From NCBI GenBank assembly GCA_001805205.1, contig MHER01000140.1, positions 1 through 14,388 on the forward strand: DNA of 14,388 nt, in the 5' to 3' direction. Both the position numbers and the translations under genes were made by a program. Positions 12,575 to 14,388 of the stretch are shown in pieces (the first letter of the stretch is position 1; each line of letters starts with the position of its first letter). Source of the stretch: Nitrospirae bacterium RIFCSPLOW2_12_42_9 (lineage in GTDB: Bacteria > Nitrospirota > 9FT-COMBO-42-15 > HDB-SIOI813). The notes under the pieces were generated by a model. That model saw only the letters and a list, made by a program, of their open reading frames with translations. It made no database searches and had not been told where the DNA came from.

Positions 12575-14388
12575 CTATCCTGCTTCTCTCCAGTTTTTAC
12601 CAATTCCCGTATCAACCTTGAGTGGTACGGAAAGGGGGATGACGCCTTCCATTTCTTCTATCACAATGTCTTTTATCACATCTAATTCTTCTGCCGGTAT
12701 CTCAAATAAAAGCTCATCATGTACCTGGAGTATCATCTTGCCTTTGAAACCATGGTCATTCAGTCTTTTATGTATGTTTATCATTGCGAGTTTTATTATA
12801 TCTGCTGCGCTCCCCTGCATGGGTGTGTTTATTGCTATCCTTTCACCGAATTGCCTGGTACTATTTTCGCTGCTCGCAAGTTCAGGTATATAACGTCTCC
12901 TGTTTAAAAGTGTAGTTACAAACCCCGCCTCCAGGGCGCTGCTAAGAGTCTTTTCTATATATGCCTTTACCCCTGTATGTCTTGCAAAATAGTTGTCTAT
13001 GTATTCCTTTGCTTCATGCTGGGATATGCCGATGTCAGATGCAAGTCCATAGGGGCTCATACCGTATACAATCCCGAAGTTTACAGCCTTTGCCCTCCTT
13101 CTCATCTCAGGGGTTATCTCTGCAGAAGAAAGACCAAATATCTCCATAGCAGTCCTTGTATGTATATCCTCTCCTTTTTTAAATGACTCGATCAACAACT
13201 CGTCTCCGGACATATGTGCAAGTATTCGTAATTCTACCTGAGAGTAATCAGCGGAAAGAAGAATACAACCCTCCTCAGAAACAAAAGCCTCCCTTATCCG
13301 CTGGCCCATCTCTGTCCTTATTGGTATATTCTGGAGGTTTGGTTTGCTGCTCGATAATCTGCCGGTTGTTGTGACAGTCTGGCTGAAGGATGTATGAACC
13401 CGTCCTGTTTCCGGGTTAATAATGCCTAATAAGGCATCCACATAAGTGGACTTAAGTTTAGCAAGCTGCCTGTATGCTAAAATCTCGGCTGGCAGTTCAT
13501 GCTGAAGCGCCAGCTCTGTAAGGACCCCCTCATCCGTTGAATAGCCGGTCTTTGTCTTCTTTATGGGTTTTAACCCAAGCTTTTCAAAGAGTATTACAGA
13601 AAGCTGTTTCGGGGAATTTATATTGAATTCCTCTCCTGCAATTGCATATATCTTCTGGCATATATTCCCCATATCCCTGGTCATCTCTTTTGATAGCATA
13701 TTCAGGATATCTGTATCCACCTTTACACCGGCCATCTCTATATCTGCCAATACCCCTGCAAGTGGTATCTCTATGTTATAGAATAAATCCCTGACATTGG
13801 TATCTACAAGCTTTTCATCCAGTTTATCCACAAGCCTCCAGATAAAGTCAGCCTGCTGACATGCAGGATAATGTAAAATGTCAGATTCCCTTGTTATTGC
13901 GGATTGCAGATACTCGAGGCTGATACTCTCCATAGTATGATCTATCCGGCCAGGATTAATGAGATAGGATGCAATCATAATATCAAAGGTAAATCCCTGT
14001 GGATTAAATCCAGCAAGTTTAAAGAGAGTTATATGACGCTTAATATCATGGGAATACTTTTCTATCTCCGGATTTTCTATATATGGGCCTAAAAGTCTTT
14101 TTACCTGCTGAAAGGTCAGTATCCCCCCGGCAGAGGCATTCTCAGACATAGGAATATAATATGCCTCCTTATCTTTCACAGAGAGGGCTATTCCGGTTAT
14201 CCCTGAAACCATATTATCGGGAGAGTCTCCGTTAATATATATGGATAATCTTTTTACATCTGATACCCTTTCTAAAACCTTACTGAGCCCTGTTTCTTCT
14301 GTTAGAACAGTATAGTTTTCTTCGCCTTGTTCAGGCTGTGAAGGGGTAAATAGCTTTAGGAGGCTTGAGAATTCAAGCTCTCTGAGAA
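12575..14388 (-). CDS. polA: DNA polymerase I, C-terminal part (partial, 5' end outside window)
   Basis: The frame stays open to the right edge, entering with LRELEFSSLLKLF, the usual junction after the 5'-3' exonuclease domain. About 604 residues are visible: a 3'-5' exonuclease-like domain (about 13800-14340), then a complete family A polymerase domain. Motif A is LLSADYSQVELRI (about 13220-13265), motif B RRRAKAVNFGIVYGMS (about 13055-13105) and motif C LQVHDELLFEI (about 12705-12735). The protein repairs gaps and replaces Okazaki primers. The exonuclease-like domain lacks the DxE of motif I (the region reads LSIYINGDSPDN, then ITGIALS), and motif II reads SHDIKRHI where NxKxD is expected. 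Proofreading is therefore probably lost, as in Bacillus or Thermus Pol I. The stop is a TAG at 12575-12577 and pyrE follows 95 nt later. Confidence 0.96.
   Translation of the reverse strand, partial: LRELEFSSLLKLFTPSQPEQGEENYTVLTEETGLSKVLERVSDVKRLSIYINGDSPDNMVSGITGIALSVKDKEAYYIPMSENASAGGILTFQQVKRLLGPYIENPEIEKYSHDIKRHITLFKLAGFNPQGFTFDIMIASYLINPGRIDHTMESISLEYLQSAITRESDILHYPACQQADFIWRLVDKLDEKLVDTNVRDLFYNIEIPLAGVLADIEMAGVKVDTDILNMLSKEMTRDMGNICQKIYAIAGEEFNINSPKQLSVILFEKLGLKPIKKTKTGYSTDEGVLTELALQHELPAEILAYRQLAKLKSTYVDALLGIINPETGRVHTSFSQTVTTTGRLSSSKPNLQNIPIRTEMGQRIREAFVSEEGCILLSADYSQVELRILAHMSGDELLIESFKKGEDIHTRTAMEIFGLSSAEITPEMRRRAKAVNFGIVYGMSPYGLASDIGISQHEAKEYIDNYFARHTGVKAYIEKTLSSALEAGFVTTLLNRRRYIPELASSENSTRQFGERIAINTPMQGSAADIIKLAMINIHKRLNDHGFKGKMILQVHDELLFEIPAEELDVIKDIVIEEMEGVIPLSVPLKVDTGIGKNWREAG

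Overview
This window looks like chromosomal DNA from a moderately AT-rich bacterium (roughly 40% GC by eye). The conserved core reads tmk-holB-ricT-metG-tatD on the + strand. That order, with a MetRS carrying a C-terminal tRNA-binding domain and a PSP1/RicT protein without sporulation genes, fits an uncultured Nitrospirota- or Deltaproteobacteria-like lineage. The assignment is a guess from gene order and protein style, not a computed placement.

Layout. (1) Positions 1-1266 hold the C-terminal 421 codons of a type ISP restriction-modification enzyme (target-recognition end), cut by the window edge. A YjbQ/UPF0047 gene follows. (2) Positions 1847-6889 form a tight housekeeping operon: thymidylate kinase, DNA polymerase III delta prime, RicT, methionyl-tRNA synthetase and a TatD nuclease. 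Successive genes overlap, abut or lie at most 27 nt apart. (3) Positions 6890-10955 are an accessory stretch. It holds a DUF4143-type AAA ATPase behind a palindromic promoter, a decayed MNT nucleotidyltransferase, a degenerate REP-like patch, a DUF1186-like/SEC-C protein, a cold-shock gene with a terminator-like hairpin in its leader, and on the - strand a putative toxin-antitoxin pair (AbiEii-family nucleotidyltransferase plus an 86-aa partner). (4) Positions 11039-14388 return to housekeeping genes: inositol monophosphatase family (+), pyrE (-) and the C-terminal two thirds of polA (-, running off the right edge).

Cross-cutting observations. Three genes (tmk, the DUF4143 ATPase and the AbiEii partner) have a recognisable -35/-10 promoter whose -10 box ends only 6-9 nt before the ATG, with no good Shine-Dalgarno. 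pyrE shows a weaker version. This predicts leaderless or nearly leaderless mRNAs, while csp, the SEC-C gene and the toxin carry strong Shine-Dalgarno sites. Two MNT-fold nucleotidyltransferases lie within 2.5 kb, one dead and one apparently intact, between two housekeeping blocks and near a restriction enzyme, which suggests a small defence or plasticity region. The best candidates for something not well described are the AbiEii toxin with its non-AbiEi partner, and the csp leader, which is either an attenuator or a short RNA. No tRNA, rRNA, CRISPR array, IS element or integrase was seen.
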